From Pseudoips prasinana (taxonomy: Eukaryota; Arthropoda; Insecta; Lepidoptera; Nolidae), in assembly GCA_951640165.1 (NCBI GenBank), contig OX621251.1, positions 32,574,893 to 32,638,892 on the forward strand: a DNA stretch of 64,000 nucleotides, written 5' to 3'. The position numbers were made by a program, and so were the translations under genes. Positions 39,407-49,602 of the stretch are shown here, piece by piece. The notes under the pieces are model-generated. The model made no database searches, was not told the DNA's origin, and worked only from the letters and a program-made list of their open reading frames with translations. The stretch's first letter is position 1. Every line of letters starts with the position of its first letter.

Positions 39407-40534
39407 ATGGCGACTTTAATTGGCCTTTGTGCTGGATGCCGCAATAAACTACCAAATAAAAAATGCTTAACCTGCGCTTTCTGCAAACAGAGATACGACA
39501 TTGCTTGTGCTAATATTACTGAAAAACGTTTTTCGGATATGAGCTTAGACACCAAAAACAAATGGAAATGTCATGCATGTCGTGCTAAAGAACCGAAAAC
39601 CGACAATAGTAATATACCTTTGTGTACCGAAAATCAATGTACGAACGACTCGCCGTACTCTCAATCACCTATTATCGGTAACGTAACGCAACGAAAGAAG
39701 ACTTTAGCTGCTTGTAGCTCAAGCAGTGAAATGGAATCCAATTTGCCTTTTCTCACTAAACAAGATTTACGACAGATAATTAGAGAAGAACTAAACGTAA
39801 TGAGGTCAACACTAGCACAGGAGCTCCATGCTACTCTTAAAGAAATGGTAGGAACCGAACTTAAAAGCTTAAAAAACGAAGTTAGTTCATTGGAAGAAAG
39901 TGTTCGGTTTTTGAATGACAACTATGAAAATACCAAAAAATGTGTCGCCACATATCATGATGCTATTGGGAACCTTGAAAAAGAGAATAGTTATTTAAAA
40001 AGTGCAGTGCAGGACTTACAAATCAGACTACAGGTCTCAGAACAGCATAACCGTTCCAATAACTTGGAGATACAATGTGTTCCCGAGCATAGGCAGGAAA
40101 ATCTGATTTTAACCGTAATGCAACTTGCCAAAGCGGTTTCGTGCGAACTGAAGGAAACGGATATTCATCACTGCACTCGAGTAGCAAAATCTAACAAGGA
40201 AGATCAGAGACCACGTAATATTATTGTCAAATTAGCTACTCCTAGAATTCGGGATACATTTTTAGCTAAAGTTATTAAATACAATAAGGCAAACCTCAAT
40301 GACAAAATTAACAGCAATCATATAGGTATGGGAAGCAACAAAAAAACACCTATTTATGTAACTGAGCACTTATCACCCATGAACAAAAAACTGCACGCAG
40401 CCGCCAGACAGATAGCTAAAGACAAAGGATTTAAATTCGTCTGGATCAAACAAGGTCGAGTTTTCATGCGTAAAACGGAACAAGATACATCTATCTATAT
40501 ACGAAACCATGAGGTATTAGATAATATCAAATAA
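39407..40534 (+). CDS. LINE ORF1 protein: zinc finger, coiled coil, nucleic-acid-binding domain
   Basis: 375 residues from the ATG at 39407, which has a good context (gggATGg). An in-frame ATG at 39338 would add 23 hydrophobic residues but lies in a T-rich leader; I prefer 39407. Residues about 8-60 carry a PHD-like zinc pattern (C8-x2-C11, C20-x2-C23-x2-C26, C34, then 'WKCHAC'), as found in ORF1 of CR1-group LINEs. Residues about 135-215 are charged, heptad-like coiled coil for trimer formation ('TLKEMVGTELKSLKNEVSSL'). Residues about 220-300 ('NLILTVMQLAKAVSCELKET', 'IIVKLATPRIRDTFL') look like the RRM-type domain of L1-like ORF1p. ORF1p coats LINE RNA in the cytoplasm. It ends one base before ORF2. 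Confidence 0.9.
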   Translation: MATLIGLCAGCRNKLPNKKCLTCAFCKQRYDIACANITEKRFSDMSLDTKNKWKCHACRAKEPKTDNSNIPLCTENQCTNDSPYSQSPIIGNVTQRKKTLAACSSSSEMESNLPFLTKQDLRQIIREELNVMRSTLAQELHATLKEMVGTELKSLKNEVSSLEESVRFLNDNYENTKKCVATYHDAIGNLEKENSYLKSAVQDLQIRLQVSEQHNRSNNLEIQCVPEHRQENLILTVMQLAKAVSCELKETDIHHCTRVAKSNKEDQRPRNIIVKLATPRIRDTFLAKVIKYNKANLNDKINSNHIGMGSNKKTPIYVTEHLSPMNKKLHAAARQIAKDKGFKFVWIKQGRVFMRKTEQDTSIYIRNHEVLDNIK

Positions 40535-40535
40535 C

Positions 40536-43451
40536 ATGTACTACTTCCGTTATAAATTATTAAGTTTTCTCTTTATAAGTATTCCAATAAAATTTAATTA
40601 TCTTAATATATACTACCAAAATGTCAGAGGCCTGCGTACTAAAACGCATGACTTTTTATGCAATATTGCATGTGCTAATTATGATATCATTATCTTGACC
40701 GAAACATGGCTTAACGATAACATTTTTGATGCTGAATTATTTGATAATCGCTATACCGTATACAGAAGAGATAGGTTAAACACAGGCTTCCATGCATTTA
40801 AGGATGGAGGAGGTGTGTTAATCGCTGTAGCTAACAAATTTTATTCTGTACGTTGTAAAGATGCTGAAAGTCAGTGTGAAGATCTCTATGTAAAGGTTGA
40901 AATAAGACCACAAAAATATGTTCATTTTTGCGCTGTATACCTTCCCCCTCCAGTTAATGTAAATATTCTCGACCACTTTATAGATAAATTTAATCACGCA
41001 ATAGAAAACATGGATAATGTATGTCTTGTGGGGGACTTCAATATAAATTGTATAACATGGCCTGTGTGTTCCAACAACAATTACAACCCTGTATTAAAGA
41101 GAGGATCATCTATAGGCCAACTGCTTATTGACTTTGTAGCAGTTAATAACCTCATACAGTATAATAATGTAAGAAATAGTAAAGACAACATTTTAGATTT
41201 AGTACTGAGCAATATGGTGGGAGCAACAGTTACAGCATCCACAAACGCCTTAGTAAATATAGATCCACACCACCCTCCTTTAGAAATAGTAATAGAGTGC
41301 AGCAATAGAACACCATTAAAATGTAACAAAACTTTACGCCACAACTTTTATAAAGCTGAATACGAAAAAATTAATTCTGAATTAGATCTAGTAGATTGGT
41401 ATAGTGAATTTTCACAATGCAATAACGTAGATGAAATGTTACTATTATTCTATACTATCTTAAATAAACTGATTGATAAATATGTGCCTAAAACTAAAAT
41501 TACCAAAGGTAAACATCCACCATGGTTCAACAAGGCATTAATCACGTTAACCAAGGAAAGGAACAAATTGTTACATAATTTTAAAGTATTCAAAAATCCC
41601 CTCGATGAAATATCGCTACAATTATTAAATAAAAGATGTAAAAAGCTATCCAAAATTTGTTACAACAATTATCTTACAAGAACTGAAGAAAACATAAACA
41701 AAAATCCAAAACACTTTTATACGTATCTGAAAGACAAACGCAGCAATGTTGTTCAAATACCCCACACTATGTCCTTGAATGACACAAGTGTTTGTGACGG
41801 AATAGGAATATCTGAATTATTTGCGTCTTACTTTTCATCAACTTTTACCAATACTTCACATCAAGTGGTTGCACCAACTGACACCGGTTTAAACATAAAT
41901 AGTTTAGGCGAATTATATATTACCCATAGCAGTATCATTAAGCACTTAAAAGGACTCAATATTTATAAAGGAGCAGGACCAGATGACATTTCCCCATATT
42001 TTGTTACAAAATGCGCTTTAAGTTTAAGTTATCCCCTGTTTCTTATTATGAATAAGTCTTTATCTACTGGCATATTTCCGACAATATGGAAAGTAGCCAA
42101 AGTTGTTCCTGTTCATAAAAGTGGAAACAAAGATAATATTTCAAATTATAGACCCATATCGATACTATCCGTTTTTGCGAAATCTTTTGAAGCACTTATA
42201 CATCCTTATCTTAAAAACCACACCAAACAGATCTTTATAGATGAACAACATGGGTTTATCCAATCCCGTTGTACAAGTACAAATCTAGTTGCTTATCATA
42301 ACGAATTGGTAAAAGCGGTTGACTCTAGCGCTCAAATTAATGCTATTTACATGGACTTCGCTAAAGCGTTTGATAAAGTATGCCATAAAGTGATGTTAAG
42401 GAAACTTGAGTCATATGGTATATGCGGGCTCCTTTTAAACTTATTTGAATCATATTTATCGAACAGAATACAATATGTAACGATAAAAGGCTTCAAATCG
42501 AAGCCATACAAAGTTTTATCTGGAGTTCCACAAGGCTCTCATTTAGGTCCGTGGCTTTTTAACATATTTATTAATGATATAATTTCTTGCATTAACCATA
42601 GCAACATTTTCCTATTTGCCGATGACTTGAAACTTTGTAGAACTATAAAAAACTCTTCGGACAGTGAACTACTCCAAAACGACTTAGATGCCATAACTAA
42701 GTGGTGTGATACCAACAAAATGTCCTTGAATACAGATAAATGCTTCTCTATTACATTCACTCGTAATCACAAGGTTATCAAGGCTCAATATCTCATCAAT
42801 GGGGTAGTTCTACAAGAAAAAACAGAATTAAGAGACTTAGGCGTTATCTTTGATAACAAATTAACATTTTCGCCCCACATAGATCATATAGTCACAAAAT
42901 CATCTAAAATGTTAGGCTTTATTATGAGAAATGGCAAAAAATTCCGTAACCCAGCTACAAAGAAAGCTATTTATAATGCGTATGTTCGGAGTAATTTAGA
43001 GTATTGCTGCGTAGTCTGGTCCCCACAATACAATGTTCATAAGCTTAGAATAGAACGTATTCAGAAACGCTTTTTAAAACATCTTGTGTTTTCTTGTGGA
43101 CAGCATAGACAGTTGTCCTCATACAACGATCAATTAAAGCACTTTGGTATGCATAAACTGACGATTCGTAGACAGGTACAGGACATGATATTCCTCTACA
43201 AAATATTGAGAAACCATTTCGACTGTCCACCTATACTACAATCGATTAGTATTCGTGTCCCACGCCGTGTGCCTAGACGTGCCCTCGTAGCTGCTGGACT
43301 GTTGCACCAGCCACTTGCCAGAACGAATCTGAAGCAGTTCTCTGCCATATGTCGACTACCCAAATTATATAACGATATCTGCGGAGAAGTCGACATATTC
43401 AATAACAGATTGTCCACCTATAAAAAAATATGTTTTGATATTATTAAGTAA
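40536..43451 (+). CDS. LINE ORF2: endonuclease and reverse transcriptase
   Basis: 971 residues, uninterrupted. An AP-like endonuclease occupies about residues 22-250: 'YYQNVRGLRTK', 'ILTETWL', 'GGGVLIAV', 'VCLVGDFNI', 'NILDLVLSN', and the C-terminal His motif 'IDPHHPPLEI' (many families have SDH here). Reverse transcriptase about 480-760: 'KGAGPDDISP', 'VVPVHKSGNKDNISNYRPIS', 'DEQHGFIQSR', catalytic 'MDFAKAFDKV' (606-615), 'SGVPQGSHLGPWLFNIFIND', and 'FADDLKL' with the DD pair at 696-697. The C-terminus ('YVRSNLEYCCVVWSPQYNVH', 'RIERIQKRFLKHL') is typical of CR1/Jockey LINEs. It nicks target DNA and primes cDNA from LINE RNA in the nucleus. The TAA-c-ATG junction suggests that ORF2 is translated by termination-reinitiation. 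Confidence 0.93.
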   Translation: MYYFRYKLLSFLFISIPIKFNYLNIYYQNVRGLRTKTHDFLCNIACANYDIIILTETWLNDNIFDAELFDNRYTVYRRDRLNTGFHAFKDGGGVLIAVANKFYSVRCKDAESQCEDLYVKVEIRPQKYVHFCAVYLPPPVNVNILDHFIDKFNHAIENMDNVCLVGDFNINCITWPVCSNNNYNPVLKRGSSIGQLLIDFVAVNNLIQYNNVRNSKDNILDLVLSNMVGATVTASTNALVNIDPHHPPLEIVIECSNRTPLKCNKTLRHNFYKAEYEKINSELDLVDWYSEFSQCNNVDEMLLLFYTILNKLIDKYVPKTKITKGKHPPWFNKALITLTKERNKLLHNFKVFKNPLDEISLQLLNKRCKKLSKICYNNYLTRTEENINKNPKHFYTYLKDKRSNVVQIPHTMSLNDTSVCDGIGISELFASYFSSTFTNTSHQVVAPTDTGLNINSLGELYITHSSIIKHLKGLNIYKGAGPDDISPYFVTKCALSLSYPLFLIMNKSLSTGIFPTIWKVAKVVPVHKSGNKDNISNYRPISILSVFAKSFEALIHPYLKNHTKQIFIDEQHGFIQSRCTSTNLVAYHNELVKAVDSSAQINAIYMDFAKAFDKVCHKVMLRKLESYGICGLLLNLFESYLSNRIQYVTIKGFKSKPYKVLSGVPQGSHLGPWLFNIFINDIISCINHSNIFLFADDLKLCRTIKNSSDSELLQNDLDAITKWCDTNKMSLNTDKCFSITFTRNHKVIKAQYLINGVVLQEKTELRDLGVIFDNKLTFSPHIDHIVTKSSKMLGFIMRNGKKFRNPATKKAIYNAYVRSNLEYCCVVWSPQYNVHKLRIERIQKRFLKHLVFSCGQHRQLSSYNDQLKHFGMHKLTIRRQVQDMIFLYKILRNHFDCPPILQSISIRVPRRVPRRALVAAGLLHQPLARTNLKQFSAICRLPKLYNDICGEVDIFNNRLSTYKKICFDIIK

Positions 43452-43711
43452 TTTTAATTGTTTTATCATTAATATTCACTTTTTACTCTTTGTTTTATAT
43501 TTTATGTTTCGTTTTTTATGTTAATTTTGTTTCCTAAATTTTAATTTTATTTTTCATTTTATATTTAGTTTTAGTTGTTATATATTGTTTGTTTTTTACT
43601 GATGTCACGAGTGTCATGAATCTGTGCATGTTGTGACACCTTAATAAACTGTGCATTTGATTTTAATTTTAAGTGTTGTATTTAGACTAGCAATAATGTA
43701 ACAGTTACTGG

Positions 43712-43741
<30 letters not shown>
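43452..43741 (+). other. LINE 3' UTR and TAAA-repeat tail
   Basis: T-rich 3' UTR with 'cacgagtgtcatgaatctgt', ending in five TAAA units (43721-43741). Confidence 0.85.
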
Positions 43742-43743
<2 letters not shown>

Positions 43744-43856
43744 CTTCAACTGTCTACCAAGCGTGGCGATAATGGCATATCTCTAAAAATTATGGACAGA
43801 ACTCCATTGTGGAAATCTTTTGGGGAGACCTCTGTCCAGCAGTCCAGCAGTATTTA

Positions 43857-44413
43857 TATTATTTACATAAACCAGATCGAACGAATTCAAAACAAATTTA
43901 TTAATCATCTTAATTATCGCCTTCGTAAACCACCAAAACCATACCAACAAAGTTGTAGCACGCATGCCTTGCTTACCCTTGAAGAACGACGCAAAGTATG
44001 TGCCTACTGTATAATATACTCAATGGACAATACCGATCGAACGTATAATACCAATTATGGACAAATAGACATGTTTTCAAGTACTAAGAAAAAGTTCAAA
44101 TGTCAAATAATTAGCGCCCTGAAACAACAACGTTAGATGTAAAAACTTAATTCCTACATATTTATATGTTTTTTTTTTCATTTGCTATTATTTCGAGCAC
44201 TATTATTATTAGTAGCTATTATTAGTAATCAACCATGTATTATGTTATGTATTCCATGCAACCTAATATTTCTTTAGTCCGTTCCTTAGTCAATCTACAC
44301 TATTCAAATTGTACTTAGGAAAACCTGTAATTGGCCTTACTATATTGATATAAATATATATAAAGCAAAAATTATTTGTATCGCTGTTAGTATTCTAATA
44401 AATAAATAAATAA
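43857..44413 (+). pseudogene. 5'-truncated LINE with TAAA tail
   Basis: 43860-44133 is open: 'INQIERIQNKFINHLNYRLR', 'THALLTLEERRKVCAYCIIY'. This corresponds to the 'RIERIQKRFLKHL' region of the intact LINE but with different sequence, so it is a related family. The UTR ends in 'taataaataaataaataaac'. Confidence 0.75.
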
Positions 44414-44439
44414 ACATTATCATTATCATAGCCATCTTA

Positions 44440-44630
44440 GAATAATGTCTTTCGGGGGTTTTGAGGCCATCATACGAAAAAGAACAGCATCCATGCTACG
44501 TTAAATTCGTGGGAGCACCAATAGCATTCTTAAGGTTATTGCTGACAAGTTGGACAGCCTTTTCCTGACGCACTGGACCCGTCTGCAAAGTGGCGGAGCT
44601 AGTGAAGCAGGACGGTACTTAAATTATTTG
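44440..44630 (+). pseudogene. Probable LINE C-terminus remnant
   Basis: One frame: 'FGGFEAIIRKRTASMLR', stop, 'IRGSTNSILKVIADKLDSLF', 'LTHWTRLQSG'. A similar frame occurs at 51.05 kb ('ASILGRIRASSHSILSVLCD', 'AHWIRLHTW'). Confidence 0.5.
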
Positions 44631-44705
44631 TTTTATAATCATTGTTGCTAACATATTCTAAGTCCTGTAATACTGACACTTTATGGATTGATATCCGAGA
44701 TAAAT

Positions 44706-44965
44706 GAATCATCATAACAGCTGTAAAAAGTCCACTGCTGGACAAAAGCCTTCCCCAAGAATCATCTTGGGGGGATATGCCATAATCGCCACGCTTGGCA
44801 GACGGGTTGGCGATCGCAGTATGATGATAATAGTACTCAGAGAGACGCTGCTGCCCGTCCTCTGGTAGACACTCCCTCGGGACGACTTCTACGCCCCCCA
44901 CGGGACGAGATGGGGTGATGATATTCTGTCTGATATTCGCGCGCCGTCACCACACACCTAACACA
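44706..44965 (-). mobile_element. RT-SINE copy
   Basis: 'ccactgctggacaaaagcct', 'cgccacgcttggcagacggg', 'gacgagatggggtgatgata', 'gcgccgtcaccacacacct'. Confidence 0.75.
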
Positions 44966-45077
44966 GAGATAAATGAATAATAATAATAATTAGGCTAGTA
45001 GATGATGCTCATATTTTGTTTAACTTTCAATAGTCAACTAACGAACCTATTGCGCTAGTTACCATACTGTTCTTTTT

Positions 45078-45338
45078 AATAATAATAATAATATCTCGGG
45101 ACAATGTCACACAGATCATCCTAGCCCCAAACTAAGCAAGGCTTGTACTATGTTTACCAGGCGACGATAATAATATACAGACTTATATAGATAGATACAT
45201 ACTTATATACATAGAAAACATCCATGACTCAGAAACAAATATTCGTGCTCATCACACAAATATTTTTACTTACCGGGATTCGAACCCAGGACCACCAGCT
45301 TCGTAGGCAGGAGCACTACCAACTGGGCTACGGTGACC
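45078..45338 (-). mobile_element. SINE-A copy
   Basis: 'ggacaatgtcacacagatca', 'gggattcgaacccaggacca', 'ccaactgggctacggtgacc'. Confidence 0.85.
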
Positions 45339-45731
45339 GTGTGTTCTCAACTGAAACTCAAGCTGAAATACAAACATAATTACATAAATACAAAACAATG
45401 CCATCCACTTACTTTGGCAATAAAAGAATTCCACCACCACCGCGCGGCGTGTGGAACGTCGTAAATTTCGTCTGTTCGTTTATTTGTGCCGATCTCGGAA
45501 ACTGACGACCGTTGCATCTGTGATTGTCGACCGTTTTGTTTTTATTGCATCTGTATAAGTTCGGTGCACGAATTTGGGTCGTTACTGTTTTAGTTGTTCC
45601 TTTTATATATTTAGCTGTACGTATGGTTTTGTAAATGGCTATGCCGTCTGGTTGGGTGAACTGTATTGAGATGAGCGTTCGAACAAGACAGAATCATTCA
45701 TTACAAAACGTAGTAAAATATTTATATTGAC
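45339..45731. other. Gap: nothing recognised
   Basis: About 390 bp, with a GC-richer patch 'ccaccaccaccgcgcggcgt'; no supported feature. Confidence 0.35.
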
Positions 45732-45957
45732 GGTCACCATAGCCTAGTTGGTAGTGCGCCTGCCTACAAAGCTAGTGGTCCTGGGTTCGAATTCCGGTAA
45801 GTGCAAATATTTGTTCATGGATGTTTTCTATGTATATAAGTAGTTATATATCTATAAGTATGTATATCGTTGCCTGGTATCCATAGTACAAGCTTTGTTT
45901 AGTTTGGGGCTAGGATGATCTGTGTGACATTGTCCCTAGATATTATATTATATATTA
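45732..45957 (+). mobile_element. SINE-A copy
   Basis: 'catagcctagttggtagtgc', 'tgggttcgaattccggtaag', ATTATA tail. Confidence 0.85.
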
Positions 45958-46067
45958 TTTCTAAAACTATCTATATCAATAATGAACAGTATTTAAGCCT
46001 GCAAATAACCACTTTGACAATAATTAATATAGACTAGCTACGTCACTAAATCATAATAATCTGATGG

Positions 46068-46287
46068 GCTGGTTGGCGTGGTTGGTAAATGATTGCCTTG
46101 AACTCCGCGGGTCGTGGGTTCGATTCCCACCTGTTTGTGTGCAAGATATTTGTGTGCATGAACATGTCTGTTAGTCTGGGTGTAATATATAAGTGTGTAT
46201 TAAGAAAACAAAAGTAGTATAAATATGTAGTTGTTTAGTTTGGGATCAGATGGCCGTGTGTATAACAATGTCCCAGGATATTATTAT
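46068..46287 (+). mobile_element. SINE-B copy
   Basis: 'gggctggttggcgtggttgg', 'cgtgggttcgattcccacct', 'tttgggatcagatggccgtg', ending at the start of a perfect hairpin. Confidence 0.78.
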
Positions 46288-46338
46288 AAACTTATTAATC
46301 GGTGGGAATTAAAAGCATTCCCACCGATTAATAAGTTT
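46288..46338. repeat. Perfect 22-bp inverted repeat
   Basis: 46288-46309 and 46317-46338 are exact reverse complements ('cttattaatcggtgggaat') around a 7-nt spacer. Confidence 0.9.
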
Positions 46339-46499
46339 CCCATTATTATTTTGTTTCTATCAGTTGTCTGAAGTAAAAGTTTAAGTTGGTTCTATATTTA
46401 TTACAACAGCAATAATGCAATGTGTAGGTGCGTCTTCTTACAAGACATTCCATGGTCGTGCTGCTTTTATACCACATGAATTCTAAATGATAATCTAAC

Positions 46500-46760
46500 G
46501 ATCACCGTAGCCTAGTTGGTAGTGCTCGTGCCTACGAAGCTGGTGGTCCTGGGTTCGAATCCCGGTAAGTGCAAATATTTGTGTGATGAGCACGAATATT
46601 TGTTTCTGAGTCATGGATATCGTCTATGTATTTAAGTATTTATCTATCTATATAAGTATGTATATCGTCGCCTGGTACCCATAGTACAAGCTGTCCTTAG
46701 TTTGGGGCTAGGATGATCTGTGTGACATTGTCCCCAGATATTAATGTTATTATTATTATT
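46500..46760 (+). mobile_element. SINE-A copy
   Basis: 'accgtagcctagttggtagt', 'tgggttcgaatcccggtaag', 'tcgtcgcctggtacccatag', ATT tail. Confidence 0.87.
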
Positions 46761-46767
46761 GTGTGGC

Positions 46768-47032
46768 TGACGGTTGATGAGTGGCTAGCGGCATAGAATA
46801 TTGCCACCCCATCTCATCCCGTGAGGGTAGAAGTCGTGCCAAGGGAATATCTACCGGAGAATGGAGAGCAAGCAGCGGATAGCGGGCAGAAAGCAGTAAT
46901 ATGACCATCATACTGAGATCGCCAACCTGTCTGCCAAGTGTGGCGTTAATGGCATATCCATCCAAATGATGTACACAGCTCCATTGTGGAAATCTTTTGG
47001 GGAAGCCTCCGTCCAACTGTGAAAGTCATGCG
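46768..47032 (+). mobile_element. RT-SINE copy
   Basis: 'gcggcatagaatattgccac', 'ccatctcatcccgtgagggt', 'ctgccaagtgtggcgttaat', 'tcttttggggaagcctccgt'. Confidence 0.72.
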
Positions 47033-47344
47033 GCTGGCACAAGATCTTAGACTATCAAAATTTAGTAGTATTATTAATTCCTAAAGTTTAGATGACTTTT
47101 GCGACTCTAACTTTCATTATCACGCATACTTTATGTTTGTGCAGAACACACTCATAAGTTATGAACAAAATTCTCTGTTTCAGCAATAAATAATCGTGTA
47201 AGCGTGAAACGCGCTACGTAAACATGTAAAATGTATGTGAATTTGTACGGCTTTGAAACGTAAACAGTCCAGTTATTCTAAATGGACATTAGACTAAGGA
47301 TATCTTATTATTGAACGTTTGAAATCCTCAGTAAAAATGTGTGC
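47033..47344. other. Gap: AT-rich
   Basis: About 310 bp without a supported feature. Confidence 0.4.
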
Positions 47345-47612
47345 TAATGTAGTAAAAATATTAGACTTAAACTAGATAATTAGACATAATCTCTTGACAA
47401 TAACTTGATACGAGCTAGCTAAATATCATTTCTGTAATAATAAATTTTATAAATGTTTTCATACAAGATGTACCTAAATATCTATTACTATTAATATAAT
47501 ATACATTAGATATTATTTCTAGTAAAGAAATAATATCTAATGTATACAACTATATTACTACAAACATGTTCTGACTATTTACAAGCGCTTTTTTAAAGTC
47601 TACGTGAATAAA
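47345..47612 (+). mobile_element. R-F10 copy with internal inverted duplication
   Basis: Typical R-F10 sequence; 'tacattagatattatttct' is followed after 5 nt by its inverse (about 47508-47553), absent from the other copies. Confidence 0.72.
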
Positions 47613-47744
47613 GAAAAAAAAATCACCTTCTTCCGAGTTGAAGTGTTAATTTATAGCCGCTAGATTCTAGACCGGAATCTATCAAATCAAATACCTAATA
47701 TTTCTTATTATCTTCATACACTCCGTCTACCCAAATATTTACCT

Positions 47745-48000
47745 ATATGTCATTATCATCATTATATCAGCCGAAAGACATCCACCGCTGGACAAAGGCC
47801 TCCCCCAAGGATCTCCACAATGGCGCTGCCCGCATACAGCGGCTTCCCGCGACCCTTACAAGATCGTCGGTCCACCTTGTAGGGGGCCTGCTCACGCTGC
47901 GTCTTCCGTTGCGTGGTTGCCACTCGAGGTCCTTTCTGCACCAGCGACCATCTGTTCTACGAGATATGTGCCCCGTCCAATGCCACTTCTGTTTGGAAAT
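47745..48000 (-). pseudogene. RTE-like LINE, C-terminal ORF
   Basis: On the - strand an open frame reads 'WHWTGHISRRTDGRWCRKDL', 'PPTRWTDDLVRVAGSRCMRA' and 'SLGEAFVQRWMSFG', then a short ATG tail. 5'-truncated. Confidence 0.8.
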
Positions 48001-48280
48001 ACTATATGGGCCTATAAATAATGATATATACTTTACAAAATTACTGCAAACATTTTCTGAATTTTTAAAGTTAACGTAAGAAAATCCTTTTTCATTAATT
48101 ACTTGTTCTGTCAACTGGGTGACTCATTTTTAGTCTGGCCATCTTCTCTCAACAAGAAGCAAATCTATTTTTCGATTTCATAATTTTGGAAAATTTAAGA
48201 AATAATTAAATCTTAACGTTTTTGTTGTTATAACTTGATTATTAACTTGTTTATTGGATTATGTGAAATTTGTAAAAGTG

Positions 48281-48634
48281 TAGGGCCAGACAACCGTAAT
48301 TTTTTGAGTTGTGAGACGCGTAATTTCGGTGGCGTAATATAAGTAGTAAAGTGACAAATTTAGAAAACATAGGGCATGAGTGTTTTACTTATGAGTAGAT
48401 TAACTAATATTTTCTTCTATCATCATCTTCTGTGTCTTCGCAATATGCTTCTTAATCACCCAACTTTTTTAATATACCCATGGTACGGCACAAACACCCA
48501 TTACAAGCGCTGAAAGGCAACTGAATTAATTACGCTCGTCTGGCGGCCCATCAGAATTTATTCTGAGCAGAAATTATGCGACCGAAATTACGCGACTCAC
48601 AACTCAAATATTATGCTTGTCTGTCTTCAGCCTA
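48281..48634. mobile_element. Terminal-inverted-repeat element (MITE-like)
   Basis: Left 'tttgagttgtgagacgcgta' plus 'atttcggtggcgtaat'; right, on the other strand, 'atttgagttgtgagtcgcgt' plus 'aatttcggtcgcataat'. Arms are about 60 bp with mismatches. There is no transposase ORF. The target duplication is unclear. Confidence 0.65.
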
Positions 48635-48904
48635 AAACTGTTTTGAACCTTTGACACAGTATTGCATGCTTGCTCGAGTATGCAGTCTGGCGCTGCTCAC
48701 TAGCCCTCATTCCAGGTATGTTTGTTGAAAATTTACTACGCACTTTATTACGCAATGTATCAATAGACACAACTAGAAATTGCCTCCTAACAACCCATCA
48801 AACAAATTGTTCCATTAAACTAACAACGTGTCCAATTTATTAGCAGTTCAGCGAACCCCACACCTATTGGTGCGCATGCGCAGATTAACTCGAATTATCT
48901 AATA

Positions 48905-49360
48905 ATGAGTGCAACGAGCGACGCCCGCGCAATGCAATTGGCTAGGACACAGAGTCACAACAGTAGGTTAAGTACGATATTCATGGGAAATTGTATTAGG
49001 TTTTATAACAAGCTCCCTATTCATATAACTAAACTACCTGATAATAAGTTTAAGTCACACATTAAACGTGAACTTATGGCTAAGGGTTACTACACAACTA
49101 AGGATTACATTGACGATAAAGACATTTGGCGGACGGCATCTACCTGCACATAGTCCGCTGGAGATCTTATAGCCATATAGACATGAGTAATCTTTTATGT
49201 TACATGACTATCTGTAATAAAACTATCTATTATTTAAATATTCTACGAATTTCAGAACTGTTGGTTGTGTCTCAAAATGATTAATGTTACTTTTATTTTG
49301 ACGTTTTTATTTTCTCTTTCTAATATATTAAACCTAAAATAAATAATTAATCAGACAACC
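48905..49360 (+). pseudogene. 5'-truncated LINE C-terminus
   Basis: Frame 48950-49153: 'RTQSHNSRLSTIFMGNCIRF', 'YNKLPIHITKLPDNKFKSHI', 'KGYYTTKDYIDDKDIW'. Same C-terminal type as LINE-A at 18.6 kb. A UTR follows. Confidence 0.7.
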
Positions 49361-49427
49361 GATCGAGCATATACTGTGATTGCCTGCTAAATAATTACAG
49401 TAAGTGGACCAAATCTCGTGTATATGC

Positions 49428-49556
49428 CCCATTGAGTATGTTTCGCCGGAGCGTCTCAACTGGGCCGTGTTGAAACCGGTAGTAGAGACACCCGCTGAGT
49501 TTGTTTCGCTGGGTCTTCTCAGTTGGGGCGCATTGGATCCGGTGGTAGCATTAAAG
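49428..49556. repeat. Two imperfect ~62-bp tandem units
   Basis: 'tgagtatgtttcgccgga...ggtagtagagaca' and 'tgagtttgtttcgctggg...ggtggtagcatt' align along their length. Function unknown. Confidence 0.65.
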
Positions 49557-49602
49557 CGCGACCGTCGTTATTAACATAAGGTCCGTCATAATAATATCAC
49601 CT

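Larger units (their letters stand above)
39196..43741 (+). mobile_element. Full-length CR1/Jockey-type LINE, both ORFs intact
   Basis: 4,546 bp, flanked by TACTTCAAC (39187-39195, 43742-43750; the first T may belong to the tail). Layout: ~210-bp GC-richer 5' UTR, ORF1, 1-nt gap, ORF2, ~290-bp T-rich 3' UTR and five TAAA units. No stop or frameshift in either ORF. An exact target duplication and open ORFs indicate recent insertion. Clade placement (CR1 or Jockey supergroup) is from domain layout only. Confidence 0.92.
39160..43860 (+). mobile_element. RT-SINE copy hosting the full-length LINE
   Basis: The left flank 'gagtaatcatcaaatgc' and right flank 'ctgtctaccaagcgtggcga' joined across the LINE align with the RT-SINE block around 9630-9690. 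It continues to 'ggggagacctctgtccagca' near 43840. Confidence 0.6.
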
